A DNA stretch of 64,000 nucleotides, taken from contig CM045762.1 in the NCBI GenBank assembly GCA_025200525.1, positions 129,011,679-129,075,678 of the forward strand. Reading direction: 5' to 3'. The stretch comes from Camellia lanceoleosa. Taxonomy: Eukaryota > Streptophyta > Magnoliopsida > Ericales > Theaceae. The position numbers and the translations under genes are program-made. Positions 23,495 through 34,383 of the stretch are shown here, piece by piece (the first letter of the stretch is position 1; every line of letters begins with the position of its first letter). Under the pieces are notes generated by a model that worked only from the letters and a program-made list of their open reading frames with translations, was not told the DNA's origin and did not search any database.

Positions 23495-24404
23495 ATGAAT
23501 AATCCATTCGTGCCCCAGGTTCAAACTCTATTAGCTGAACCAGGCTAGCAGCCAAGCACTTCATCAACTGCTCCACGTATCAACCCACCATTTCAATGGT
23601 AGTGCGAACATCGACATAGCGACAATCTTGCAGCTAGAACCAGGAACAAGAAACACCGAGGTCCTAAGCTTCCAGCCTTAGACCTTGATAATTTTTCGAT
23701 CGCCTTATCTGTGAGTAACCATCGTCGTAACCAACAACGACATGTCTCGCCGAACTCTTGACATCCCTGATGTCATAATTGTGCAATCCACTCCATCTCC
23801 TTATAGTCAATCTGACATGCTCATGCCTCTAGCAACTCAATATCTCGAAAGAGAAGCACATGAAGCAAGTGGACCAAGTTACTACTACCAAAGCCAAGGC
23901 CATTGCTAAGGCTGAAAAAAAAAGTCAAGGCTACTATCTTGATTGGATGACAGCCCTCAAAAAAATGTTTGTCCCTGAGGACTTACCTCTCTATGATATG
24001 GATCAGCTCAATGTCCGTTTCCCTCCCTCTCCCAATCAATTTGAGGATGAGATCGAGGAAGTAGAAGAGGCCGACGACGAGGAGGCCGAAGACAAGGAAG
24101 AGGCCGAGGCTGAAGTTGCCGAGAAAGAATCTGAAGCTGCTACTGGGGCCAAGTCCCCTACTTTATTGCTGGGGCCAAGTCCTCTACTCTAAATGATCAA
24201 GTCCTGGACTTGATTGAGGAGGACGAATATGAGGTCTCTAAGAGCACCTCACCAAAGAAGGTCACCACTTCTGAAACCGAGATCACTGCCGCTGCAAAAA
24301 GCCTGGACCAGACTCTTCTAGAAATCGATGTCGAAATCACGGCCGAGAAGTCAATCCAGCTGTCTACTGAGACCGAAACAATGCTAACAGCCGAGGTTGA
24401 ATAG
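23495..24404 (+). pseudogene. Degenerate antisense ORF of the pol-less LTR element
   Basis: Opposite to the element's own transcription lies a coding-like region. A CT-rich leader (about 23390-23480) precedes an ATG at 23495, but that frame is broken by TAG stops. Open segments follow in changing frames: from the ATG at 23742 to about 23910, then 23860-24192 (an acidic stretch EDEIEEVEEADDEEAED after a basic KAKAIAKAEKKSQG), then 24210-24404. A T-rich, 3'-UTR-like stretch follows to about 24600. The acidic/basic composition and frame-to-frame continuity suggest one protein of about 300 residues broken by indels. Some Tat-lineage elements, such as Retand and maize Grande, carry extra ORFs antisense to pol. 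I infer a relic of that type. Function is unknown and I recognise no domain. Confidence 0.5.
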
Positions 24405-24859
24405 TTTGAGATCAATGCACAAGATCCTAGTACTTAGGAATTTTTCTTTCCATTGTACCTTTTTCTTTGTAATTTTCTTCTCTGTTTTGAACAGTATCTG
24501 TTTTGTCAGACCGATGTGCTTGTTTATGTACTTGAACAAGATGTCCTTTTTCAATGCAAGCCTTCTATTTTCTTCTAAGTGTTGAATATTGCTTTCATCA
24601 TGTATGCTTACCGCTTTTCTTCTATGCTTTGCATGTTCTCATACTTAGAATATTTTGCATGTCTTCAACGTACACCTTAACTGTGTAATATTCTCGGTGT
24701 GGAATACTTTGACTATTCCCACTAACAGTTTATTTCGGCTTTGACCTAACACTTGAAAATATTCACAATATTTTCACAAGTGTTACTTACAACTTGCCTC
24801 TTCACTCAAGACCTCTGTCTTCTATTATTTCAACATAACCTTGGATTAACTTCAACTTG

Positions 24860-25040
24860 TAAACTTTTCTCAAAATTTCAACAAGTGTTAAACCAACTTC
24901 CTTTAACATAATATCGGCTTAACTTTAACTTGTAAATTTTTCTTAAAATTTCAACAAGTGTTAAACCAACTTCCTTTAACATAACCTCGACTTAACTTCA
25001 ACTTGTAAATTTTTCTCAAAATTTCAACAAGTGTTAAACC
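24860..25040. repeat. Tandem repeat, unit about 72 bp
   Basis: Two and a half units containing CTTAACTTCAACTTGTAAA, TTTCAACAAGTGTTAAACCA and ACTTCCTTTAACATAA. Confidence 0.8.
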
Positions 25041-25261
25041 ATCTTCCTTGTAAATTCCAACTCCCAAGCATTATTCTCCAGCCTTCTGCCCCCTAATGTG
25101 AACTTAAGTTCCACTTGGGTTCTCATTAAGCATGTGGCTTTTGATCTTGTCGTCGAGGTCAGATTCAAACAAAGACAGGCCGAGGTTACCAACCTCGGTC
25201 TCTTTGTTAATCCGACTAGCATGCACTTGGCTCCAATCTGTGTCTGATTTTGCCGATATGA

Positions 25262-25650
25262 CAAGTCCAGGTTAACCCAACTTAGTTCAACTCTATTATA
25301 TGCAAGTATAATTCTACTCTGCTATATAATAAGTCTAAGTTATTCGTCATGTTTCGCTTAGAAATATCGCCAACTTAGTTTAACTCTATTATATGCAAGT
25401 AAAGTTTCTACTCTACCATATAATAAGTCTAAGTTATTCGTCATGTTTTGTTTAGAAACATCGCCAACTTAGTTCAACTCTATTATATGCAAGTAAAGTT
25501 TCTACTCTGCCATATAATAAGTCTAAGTTATTCGTCATGTTTCGCTTAGAAACATCACCAACTTAGTTCAACTCTATTATATGCAAGTAAAGTTTCTACT
25601 CTGCCATATAATAAGTCTAAGTTATTCGTCATATTTTAAATAGAAACATG
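25262..25650. repeat. Tandem repeat, unit about 93 bp, four copies
   Basis: Units contain CAACTTAGTTCAACTCTATT, ATATGCAAGTAAAGTTTCTA and AAGTCTAAGTTATTCGTCAT. Copies differ by only a few bases, so the array is younger or more homogenised than its neighbours. Confidence 0.85.
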
Positions 25651-25664
25651 GTCAAATACTGGAA

Positions 25665-25940
25665 TTCGGGATTCGAGATCTGGAATCCGGGATCTGCTCA
25701 CTTAGGTTGAGCTCTTGTCTTCTCGGACTTAATCTTCTAGGCTGAGATCTTGTTTTCTAGGATCTAGGATCCGGGATCTGGAATCCGGGATCTGCTCACT
25801 TAGGCTGAGCTCTTGTCTCCTCGGACCTACTCATCTAGGTCAAGATCTTGTTTTCTAAGATCCGGGATCTGCTCACTTAGGCTAAGTTCTTGTCTTCTCG
25901 AACCTACTCATCTAGGCCGAGATCTTGTTTTCTGGGCACC
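25665..25940. repeat. Tandem repeat, unit about 75-90 bp (GGGATCTGCTCACTTAGG)
   Basis: Three units with GATCCGGGATCTGCTCACTT, GAGCTCTTGTCTTCTCGGAC and GAGATCTTGTTTTCTAGG. The sequence lies just downstream of the gag remnant (minus strand). Confidence 0.8.
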
Positions 25941-25985
25941 AGTTTTGGTTACTGGTGCCGGCATGTCTTGTAATAAGGATGTCGA

Positions 25986-26311
25986 CTACATCACATTGTT
26001 CTGCATCATGAGGTTGACCACTGTTTGTAGATCTGCCAACTTATTTGCCATGTCTTTCAGTTTTCTCGTCTTTTCTCTAGCATCTGTCCCTCTATACTTG
26101 AAGGTTACTTTTACGGTAGTACTTATCTCGGCCTGCTTTCTTCGGTACGTCTCCCTTTTGGCTGATGTTATTCTCCCCGGGATTCTGATCCCGTGCTCCT
26201 TCATTATGGTTTTCTTCTTTTACGTTTAGATTGGCAAGTTTACCATCCCCACTAGGGATGTCGTCCCCAATCTTTTCTCCCTGCTCGTTGTTGGCTATCT
26301 ATTCTCCTTAA
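25986..26311 (-). pseudogene. Gag N-terminal remnant of the pol-less element
   Basis: Directly downstream of the primer site the minus strand has two overlapping coding-like frames. One is a hydrophilic stretch read from about 26300 to a TAG near 26100. The other is open at 25986-26204 and ends KLADLQTVVNLMMQNNVM, a short coiled-coil-like tail resembling the start of Tat-type Gag. Reading then runs into the tandem array. The size is far below a complete Gag, and I assign it mainly from position. Confidence 0.4.
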
Positions 26312-26331
26312 GTTCCCACAGGCGGCGCCAA
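26312..26331 (-). other. Primer binding site of the pol-less element
   Basis: The minus strand reads TTGGCGCCGCCTGTGGGAAC beside the 5' LTR. The TGGCGCC start is typical of Tat/Athila-branch elements. The exact tRNA was not identified. Confidence 0.7.
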
Positions 26332-26333
26332 AT

Positions 26334-26876
26334 TGTAGGTGTTGATTTCTGACCACACAACCAAAAGAAGGAACTCAGTTGGAGAGCACTGGCAGAATAG
26401 ATTAAGCTCGAACAATCTATCACAGAAATATAAGAATCCCGCGGTGGTTCGTTCACCTGGGGGCACTCCGACGATTAAGTCAGTAAAATATTTCTCTAAG
26501 ATAACCAATAGTGCTTAACTCACTAGACAGAGCATAAAAAGTATACCTTAGACCCATGAGGGTACGTCCCTTTTATAGCCAACACAAACCTAGTCCCAAT
26601 TGAAGCCTTGCTTCAATGGACTCTAGATTACTGCTAATCTTGGACTCCCAGTAGGATTGAGATAAACTTTCTAAGAGTCTTATCTTTATCCAAACTGAAG
26701 TCCTCTCCCAATCTAAGACTCTAGTCCTCTATCCAAATAGATAGTTTGATGTCATCTAGGACTTTAGTCCTCTATCCAAATATCTCAGATTCCGATATTA
26801 TCGCACCATATCTCGGCACCACGGTCCGCCCACGTGGCACCTCGGCCACATGGACTACCCAAAAATATGTCCCACA
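26334..26876 (-). repeat. 5' LTR of the pol-less element
   Basis: 543 bp, aligned with 22311-22867 over its whole length and ending CCCACA next to the CATCT target duplication. Confidence 0.85.
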
Positions 26877-26881
26877 CATCT

Positions 26882-27607
26882 ATTTTCTTGTTCCAGAATT
26901 ATAATTCACTTCACTTGGGTAGATTATTTGCGTTCATTTTCTTTTTCATCTTTTATTATTATTATCATCATTATTATTATCAGCATTGTCATGGCCGTAT
27001 CAGCCATTTTATCAAGCTTTTGCATTAGAATAAATTACTATGAAAATATGGTAATTTGAAAATTAAGATTTTTCCAGAATAATTTTGTGGCTGTAAAAAT
27101 TAGAGTTTTTTTGTGACGCTTTTGTCTAGTTGAAAATATTAGGATTTATTGTGATTTTGTGATATGCATGCTTTTGTCTAGTTTTAAAATTTAGAATTAA
27201 TTGTAATTGTAATTTGCATGTTTTTGTCTAGTTGTAAAAATGAACTTTTGAAAATTTTTTCTAAAAGACAAACCAAACATGGCCTAGAATTTTTTCTGAA
27301 GATTTTTTTGTTTTTTTGTCAATGGATAGAAGAGTAATTATAATCATGAAAAATATTTACTAAATCGAACAAACTACTACCCCACAATAGTTGGAAAGTC
27401 TGACAAACCAATAAGTGAAACCCACTAAGCCCAATCAAACAACTACATACAATCAACCCCCATAATGGGGAGGAATAAACCACTACACCACAAAGGATAT
27501 CAAACTCATATTCATAGGAGTTGAACCCAATACCTCACACCACAAAAGATGCTACACAATTATTAAGCCAAATACCCTGTTCTTAAGATTTTTTCTAGTT
27601 GAAAATT
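26882..27607. other. Gene-free stretch
   Basis: Contains an ATT/ATC microsatellite (26952-26985), three diverged repeats of TTTTGTCTAGTTG... (27119-27235) and nothing that resembles a gene. Confidence 0.5.
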
Positions 27608-27610
27608 TTA

Positions 27611-28630
27611 GGGTCCATTTGGTTGAGTTTTTAAATTACTTTTCCAAAATTTAAAATTCAAAACCTATTTAGTTTTCGGTTTTCATAGCATGTATTTCGA
27701 AACTCTTTTCAAACTCAAGTTTTGAAAATTTGTTTGGTTGAGATTTTCACAAACAAGTTTTCAAAACCCAATTGACCAAGCCCACAAACCTCAACTCAGC
27801 AACTTTGTAATGAAGGTTTTGTCAATTTATATAAAAAAATTGAAACAACATGCATTGTTATTTGGAATTAATATGTTATTATTTTTCAAATTAGTGAAAA
27901 AAATCAGCTACATTTACTTTCGATAAACCAATGTCTTCTTCTTAAATAATTTATAAAGCTTTGTTTGGTTTTCAAGTAATTGAAATCGATTTTGTTTGGT
28001 TTTCAAGTATTAGCCAACTAATTTTTTTATGTTTTAGATGTGTATGATTTAGATATACTTAAATAGTAAACAAAATGTGAAGAAATTAAAAATAAATTTA
28101 ATAAACACATAAAATATTAAAATTGTATTAATTTTTTAAACGGGTTTTCTTTTTTTTTTTTGTGTATATTTGTCATTATTCAGTAATTTTATAAAAGATT
28201 TTCATAAATGTGAAACGCTTTAAATGTATGTAGATTGAGTGGATATAAAACCAAAAAAGAAGTGTTAAAAATTTTAAAACGTTCATAAAAAATAACAAAT
28301 ACAGTGTGAAACTCTACCGTATAGATTAGATTAGATTAAATGTACCTAAAAAATACATTTAAATTATGTATATGAAAGAAATAAACAAATTTGACTATAA
28401 TATTACCCAAAAAAAAAATTGACTACATGATGAAAAAAATACTAGACCCAAAAAAACTCAAAAACTAGTTTTGAAAAAGCATAACCAAACAAGTTTTGAA
28501 TTTAATTTTCTAAATACTATTTTCAAAATATACAACTGAAAACTAATTTTGAAAACTCATAAAACAAATAAGTTTTTAATTTTCAAAACTCTTTTTCAAA
28601 ACTGATTTCAAAACTAAATCAAATGCACCC
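27611..28630. mobile_element. Harbinger/Tourist-type element, about 1.0 kb
   Basis: The left end GGGTCCATTTGGTTGAGTTT and the inverted right end GGGTGCATTTGATTTAGTTT match well. TTA is duplicated at 27608-27610 and 28631-28633. It is AT-rich inside with no transposase. Confidence 0.75.
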
Positions 28631-28813
28631 TTAGGCTTTTTTTTGCCCCTTTTTTTATTTTTTGATTTCTAAACTTTTAGATCTATATTTTCTTCCTAGC
28701 TTGTGGGTCCGAAGAGATATATAAAAGCTCCCACGTAGTAAATAAATACAATACTTTTGAGGGTAGTTTGGTCATTAACATGGGGTAAAGATGTCAATTT
28801 AAACCTTTATAAG

Positions 28814-29562
28814 GGGTAATTCTATTTTCACACACTAATTTTACTCAGTTCACACACTTAATAAAAAATTTCATAATATAATTTTGTTCTATAATAAAAA
28901 TACCATAATACCCTTATCTTCTTCTACTCAAACCTTATTTCTAAAATGCCACAACCATCCTCTATCACTAGCGCCACTTTTTTCATCTGTCATCTCCTCC
29001 CGTCGCTTCTTTTCTTATCCGTTGCAATCACTTTCTTTGATGAACCATACACTTCCGCAAGTCTCTCACTACGAATCACTCTTTATTGATTGTGGAGGCC
29101 TAGAATAGAGGGAGATGAGCTAGACGTGGCGATGGTAGTGGTGGTGGAGGGTTGAAAGTGACGGCAACGATGGTAAAAGATAAGTGGATGAATGGAAAAT
29201 AAAAATAAAAAAAAATTAGATTTTGTTTGATACAGTTTTAGAATATGATTTCAAAAATAAATAAGAAAAAAAAAAACTTCTTATCAATATGGTTTTATCT
29301 TTTTAGGAGCAAAAAAATTTAAAAATTAAAAATTATTTTTTTAGTATTTATTTTTGTCAAATTAATTTATATTTTTCTCAAAAAAATTGATTCAAAAATT
29401 GAAACCAAACATAGTCTTAGGGTTTTAAAATTGAAAATGAGGGTAATATTATAATATAAAGATGTGTATTGAGAATTTATATTTTTATAATGTGTGTATT
29501 GAGAAAGTGTTCATTAAGTGTGTATATTGAGAAGAATTAGTGTGTGAAAATATAATTATCCC
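28814..29562. mobile_element. TIR element with 8-bp target duplication, 749 bp
   Basis: The left terminus GGGTAATTCTATTTTCACAC continues into ACTAATTTTACTCAG. The inverted right end begins GGGATAATTATATTTTCACA and continues the same way for over 50 bp. The flank TTTATAAG is exact on both sides (28806-28813, 29563-29570), fitting hAT or Mutator. The interior 28920-29180 is GC-richer with an open stretch (28884-29108) that could be a captured host fragment. It contains a nested MITE. Confidence 0.75.
29219..29416. mobile_element. Nested Harbinger-type MITE, 198 bp
   Basis: Ends GATTTTGTTTGATACAG and, inverted, GACTATGTTTGGTTTCAA. TTA is duplicated at 29216-29218 and 29417-29419. It lies inside the TIR element 28814-29562. 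Confidence 0.7.
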
Positions 29563-29789
29563 TTTATAAGTACTATAAGACAAAATTATTTAAAAATTGA
29601 TGAAATGAAAAAGGTTTCTGTTAACCAAAAATTCGTGATATGTGATTTGATTTCAAGTTTTTTTTTCACATGTGTTGAATAAAAAATAAAAACCAAAAAA
29701 AGATAACCATTGTTTGAGGAGATGAAGGAGAGGAGTGACAAAAATACAACGATCCACGACCAACCACCATTAACCCAACCGTCAAAAAA

Positions 29790-29791
<2 letters not shown>

Positions 29792-29841
<50 letters not shown>

Positions 29842-29883
29842 TTTCGTTTAACCGTCGACCTAAAAAAAAAAGTTCAAAAAAAG

Positions 29884-29931
<48 letters not shown>
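29792..29931. repeat. Two very long A-runs
   Basis: About 46 consecutive A at 29792-29837 and about 47 at 29884-29930, separated by 46 bp. Apparent ORFs here are poly-lysine artefacts. Confidence 0.9.
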
Positions 29932-29933
<2 letters not shown>

Positions 29934-30344
29934 AATGATCAACGAGATCAACCTACGGGCCCCCGATTGGGACGAGTTTGATTTTTGAGAATGAATGAAT
30001 CGCATCATCCGTTATCAAATTTGATGAAATGGATACTTTTTGACTCAGATTTGGTGAAAAATTTGAGTAAGCGTTGGAGATGCTCTAAGGTTAAAATTGT
30101 CATTTTAAGTTAGTTTTTATCATTTTCCATTGAATTAACGAACGTTTGACTAATAGAGGAACTGAATTGTTACATTATTTTCAAATGTGTGGGAGTGCAG
30201 TGGTATTTTAGAAATTAAAAGGGGTGGCAGTTATATTTCAAGAAAACAGAGGGGGTGTTAGTGTAATTTACCCTAACATTTTCCAATATACAAATACTCA
30301 AAAATCCCTTCACATGACGCTTTGGTATGTCACAAAACCTCATT

Positions 30345-32225
30345 TAAAGCTATGTTTGGGAAGTGGCTAAAATAGTCAAAAAGTCAAAAAGCCAACTAAA
30401 ACACATCACATCACCTCTCTACTTTTGGCTCAAATCTTTTCCCATACTTAAAAATCCAAAAAGTTACTAAAATAAATTGCATGTCAAACCAAACCTCATT
30501 TAGTATGTTTCGTTTTAGTTTTCTAAATTTAATTTTTTGTATTTTTTTTGTTTTTAGTAAATATTTTTAAAATTTTAAGTAATTTTTTTACTTTTTAAAA
30601 TGTACCTTACTTAGATGCATCTAAATAGTAAAGTATTTGTGGAAAAAATATTTTAAAAAATTAATAAATATACAAAAATACGAAAAATATATTAAATTTT
30701 AGGTTTTTTTTTTTGTATTTTTTATATTTAGTGAATTTTTTTCACAAATATTATATTTTTTAAGTGTATTTATGTTAGGTATATTTAAAAATTAAAAAAA
30801 TTGCTTAAAATATTAAAAAAATCATTGAAAACAAAAAAAAAAAAATACAAAAAATCAAAAAGTAAAATTTTTTGAAAAATATTTTTTTGAAAACCGAAAA
30901 CCAAAAACCAAACAAACTCATTAGTTCTCATTCTCCCTATTTTCATCATTGTGCACTACCATCCTGTCTACCAAGCAGCCTGTATTCTTTCTAAACCCCC
31001 TTTTGTCAAAAAAACTACAGCAATATCATCTCATCCTCTTATTCTCGTCCAAACAATGAGATGGTTGTAGTGAAGCCAAGATCACGAACCATCAACCTCA
31101 AATTTTGATATACACAATTACAAGAAGACAAAATTTTTGAAAACCAAAGTATTGGCCCTGTTTGGTATACCTTTTAAAATAAATTATAGATTATTACTTA
31201 ACAGATTATAGATTATGACTCTAATCAGAAGTTATTAATTTATTTGGTGTAGCTGTTGGATTATAAATTTAAGTTGCTGAGTAGTGTTTGTTAAATATGC
31301 TGTAAAAATTTTTTTTGAATTAACTTTTATTTTTTGTTATTCACTACTTGTCTACATTTCTCGTAAAAAATAATAATAATAATCCATAATCCATTTAGAT
31401 CTTTTTCTATTTTTTAAAAAATAAAAAATAAAAAAATCTAATAGTATAATTTTGAATTAACAAGTCCATAGCAGAAACTGATAATCAGAAATAAATGATG
31501 AGTAGCTTCTTAGAATTAATTTTTTTGAGTTAAAATAAATTGCTAGAATAAGAAATTATTTGAAATAAGTTTAATCAAATAGTCCAAAATAATTTTTTCA
31601 AAGTTGGAAGTTATAAGTTGGCCAAAATAAATCACATCAAACACTCCCATTATAGTGGTGATGATTTTTGGATTGATAATAGTATTGGGTTGGTTCGGTA
31701 GTGGATGAAACCATGGGCAAAAAAGGCGGTAAAAAGGTGGGGGGTTGGGTTACAACTTTCAAGGACGAAAAGGTAGCAGTTCCAAGTAGTGAATTGGGTT
31801 GTAGGGTGGTTTTCAACTAGTGGCGCAGGTTGCACAATGGAGAAACTGATGGTTTAAGGTCACTAACGCTGTGTTTAGTTGGGAGGTTTGAGGAGGAATT
31901 TGGAAAGAGAAAAAGAAAAGTTAGGTAAAATGTGAATAAAATATACTTACATTTCACTTAATTTCACATACATTTTCCCTTTCCCTTTTCAAATCTCTTC
32001 CCAAATCCCTTAACCAAACACAGCATAAGTGAACTAAGAGGTGCAAGATGTGGTGGTTTAATGTAGTGGATTGGACTATGGGTTAAAGAGGTAGGGTTTA
32101 AGGCAATGAGTAGTCGTTTGATTAATAGAGGGACCGAGAGAGAAGTGGACTTCTAATAGCATGCAATTTTTTTCTTTTACCAATATTACTACACGAGTTT
32201 GAATAAAAATAATGTGCACATATCA
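30345..32225. mobile_element. Gene-free stretch with several MITEs
   Basis: Inverted-end pairs mark probable MITEs at about 30345-30500 (AGCTATGTTTGGGAAG ... CCAAACCTCATTTA), about 30507-30921 (TGTTTCGTTTTAG ... CCAAAAACCAAACAAACTCA) and about 31153-31648 (GGCCCTGTTTGGTATACC ... CATCAAACACTCCCAT). The clearest is 31867-32025, with ends GCTGTGTTTAGTTGGG and GCTGTGTTTGGTTAAGGG inverted and TAA at 31864-31866 and 32026-32028. No gene is seen between them. Confidence 0.55.
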
Positions 32226-33870
32226 TTTTCTTTCTTTTTTCAATAAAAGATCACTTTATTGATGAAAATCAATGTACATGTACAACTTTGGAAAAATATC
32301 ATAAAGAAAAGACAAGTGTTTCAAACATTATAGTTATACTCACCAATCCTAACTAAATTAGCATCATAGAACAAGCCCAATCATATGCAAGCACATACCA
32401 AACAATTGACGAGACACCAACCTCACCCCCAATCAAAAACAAACTAAAAAACAAAATCAAAAACCCACTCTAATACATCACAACCACCCGAATCACCACA
32501 TTGTCGCTTGATGACTGATGGTAGAAAAGAAGCAAATCCAACTGACTGAAGACCACACTGCTCAAGACATAACACATCTCCCATCCTACCAAACCAGCCC
32601 CATAACTTTCCCGGATTTAAACAAAGAAATCCTAATATGCTTCTAGTACCGAAACAGCGAAACATTCAAAGTGAAATCCTAATCTGCTGCAGCTGGAACA
32701 CAAAATTTGACATCAAGAACTCTTTGAAATTAGATTTAGCCTTGACCCAAAATGCCGACATAATCAGTTTAGGCTAAATATGATTAAAGACTAAGTCATT
32801 TCTCGTAGACCAAATTGTCCAAATAATAGCAAACGGTAATGCTTCCCAAATCATTCTTTCCTTTTTCCTCACTCGAACACCTTGCCACCAATCAAGCAAA
32901 GAAGTGACAGAACATGACAGCACCCATGTCTCACCCCACCAATTAATACAATCAACCAAGATTCTCCATGACGTATAACAATGAAGCACACCCATAAAAG
33001 TGACACAATCCTTGATTTGGATCCGCTAGAACACCAATTTTAAGCAACAGGTCAGTCACGCAGATCCTTCTATCTATTCAAGAAATCATGCACTGAATCC
33101 TCGTTATATCTATACAGACTAAATAGTCTTGGAAGGACCTCCCTCAACACCTGTGAAACTAACCATCTTACCAAAAAGATAATGATTTACCATTCCCAAG
33201 AGAGAACTTGATATTCAAAACAAAAAAATTAAATAAAACAGGACATCGACTTCTAACTTTCATGATATCTTTCCAAATTCAAGGTGAATTATAGGAAGAT
33301 GGTCCATAAGGTAACCATGATCCGCAACCAACAATAGTCTTGTTGCATAAAACATTTCTCCAAAGCAAATTCCTCTATGTACCAAAGCACTACCACAATT
33401 TGATTAACACACATTCATTCATTACTCTAATTTTCCTAATTCCTAGACCTCTATTATCTGTACATATTGTGACATTATCCCATTTCACTAAATGCACCTT
33501 CTTCCTTAGATCATCCTCACCCCAAAGAAATCGAGCTTGAATTTTATCAAGCTCTCTTCAACACTTTTCGGCAAAATCAAGCTTAATAAGCGGTCCCTTC
33601 TTCCATCGATCAATTATTTCGCTCGCAATCAATACTCCATCAGTTATATTTCTCCCTCCCAAGAATGCAAATTGAGACACATCAATTACTAAGGTTAAAA
33701 CCTTCTTCAGACGCATTGAAAGTAACTTGGCCAACACACACCCAATCAAACTTATGGGTCTATAATCCTAAGTCCCACTTGATTCTCCATCTTAAGGATA
33801 AGTTCCTTGGCAATAGTAACATTGGTATAGTGTGGTATGACATATTTTTAAAGGACAACTATCAAAAGCC
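32226..33870 (-). mobile_element. LINE retrotransposon relic (5'-truncated, internally deleted)
   Basis: Minus-strand non-LTR retrotransposon debris. From the 5' side: the start of the reverse transcriptase palm (RPISLIGCV-type entry, then SQFAFLGGRNITDGVLIASE) within 33558-33800; a jump at KLDFAEKC directly into a stretch around 33490-33550 that normally lies far downstream of the catalytic YADD box (FLWGEDD type); and the zinc-knuckle-like C-terminal region (WEALPFAIIWTIWSTRNDL at 32774-32860). The 3' UTR-like end reads ATCAATAAAGTGATCTTTTATTG on the minus strand near 32237-32260. Stops and frameshifts are frequent. The catalytic half of RT is missing, so it is dead. Confidence 0.8.
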
Positions 33871-34131
33871 TTGAAGAAGTCCTTGTAATTTTGTTAAATA
33901 TTAACGGAGATTAATTTAATTTGCTCTCGACTTTAACACTAATGGTAAATTAGTAAAAGGTCAAGTTTTATTAACAATGTTAATCTGATGCGCCAAGCAA
34001 GAGAGGTAAATGCCACTTTAAAAACTTAAAGGAGGTTCTTGTAACGTTAAACATCGGAGAAAAATATAATAAAAGAATGTCACATGTATGCTGCTTAAAA
34101 TTTTCTTCTTTTAGGTAAGTTAATGGAGAAT
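33871..34131. other. Short gene-free stretch
   Basis: Contains an old TIR-like pair of low-complexity sequence and nothing else recognised. Confidence 0.4.
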
Positions 34132-34140
34132 AACTAGTTG

Positions 34141-34301
34141 GCAAGGGAGTATGCTCTTCTCCTCACTGATCAGGATTTGAATCCCCTATTACTCAAGTGG
34201 AAATCCAGCGGTTTAGGTGGATCAGCTAACTTCTCCTAGTTTGACTTATAAGGGTGGATTCTAAAGGTCCTGTCTTGGGGTGTTCTCGGTAAAAAAAAAA
34301 A
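34141..34301 (+). mobile_element. SINE retrotransposon, about 160 bp
   Basis: tRNA-like head with box A near GGCAAGGGAGTATGC and box B GGATTTGAATCCCC (about 34188-34201), ending in an A-run of 13. The flanks AACTAGTTG (34132-34140) and AACTAGCTG (34302-34310) are a 9-bp target duplication with one mismatch. Confidence 0.75.
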
Positions 34302-34383
34302 AACTAGCTGAGTGGTTTAGATTTTGTGAGTCTACTAATCTGGTCAAAAGTTAAAGCCCCTTCACATTCTCTTTTTCTCACTC

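Larger units (their letters stand above)
22311..26876 (-). mobile_element. Non-autonomous LTR retrotransposon without pol (LARD-like, probably Tat branch)
   Basis: Two LTRs of about 550 bp (22311-22867 and 26334-26876) and a 5-bp target duplication CATCT (22306-22310, 26877-26881). Orientation is minus: the strand below 26334 reads TTTGGCGCCGCCTGTGGGAA, the TGGCGCC-type primer site of Tat/Athila-branch elements. A purine-rich CCTAGGGGCAGT adjoins the left (3') LTR. The interior has a short gag remnant at the 5' end, no protease, RT or integrase, four tandem arrays, and an ORF remnant on the opposite strand (23495-24404). It must depend on an autonomous partner. Confidence 0.85.
20312..30273. 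mobile_element. Large Mutator-type TIR element hosting nested insertions
   Basis: The left end begins GGATAAATTACACTAACA. The right end read inverted begins GGGTAAATTACACTAACA, and both continue into TTTTCTTGAAATATMACT, so similarity spans more than 50 bp. The exact 9-bp flank TAACATTTT lies at 20303-20311 and 30274-30282. A 9-bp duplication plus long TIRs indicates a Mutator-like element. Nested inside are an LTR element (22311-26876) and MITEs at 27611, 28814 and 29219, leaving roughly 3.6 kb of original body. No MURA transposase is recognisable, so it was probably mobilised in trans. Confidence 0.65.

Noticed and set aside
25813..26229. 138-residue plus-strand frame in the pol-less LTR element
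   Set aside because: It lies opposite the gag-like region beside the primer site and runs through the tandem array. It lacks recognisable content.
26942..26990. ATT/ATC repeat as a CRISPR-like or spacer array
   Set aside because: A simple microsatellite without conserved repeat-spacer alternation, in a plant nuclear context.
29710..29934. 74-residue lysine-rich open frame
   Set aside because: It is a reading of the two long A-runs and has no protein-like content.
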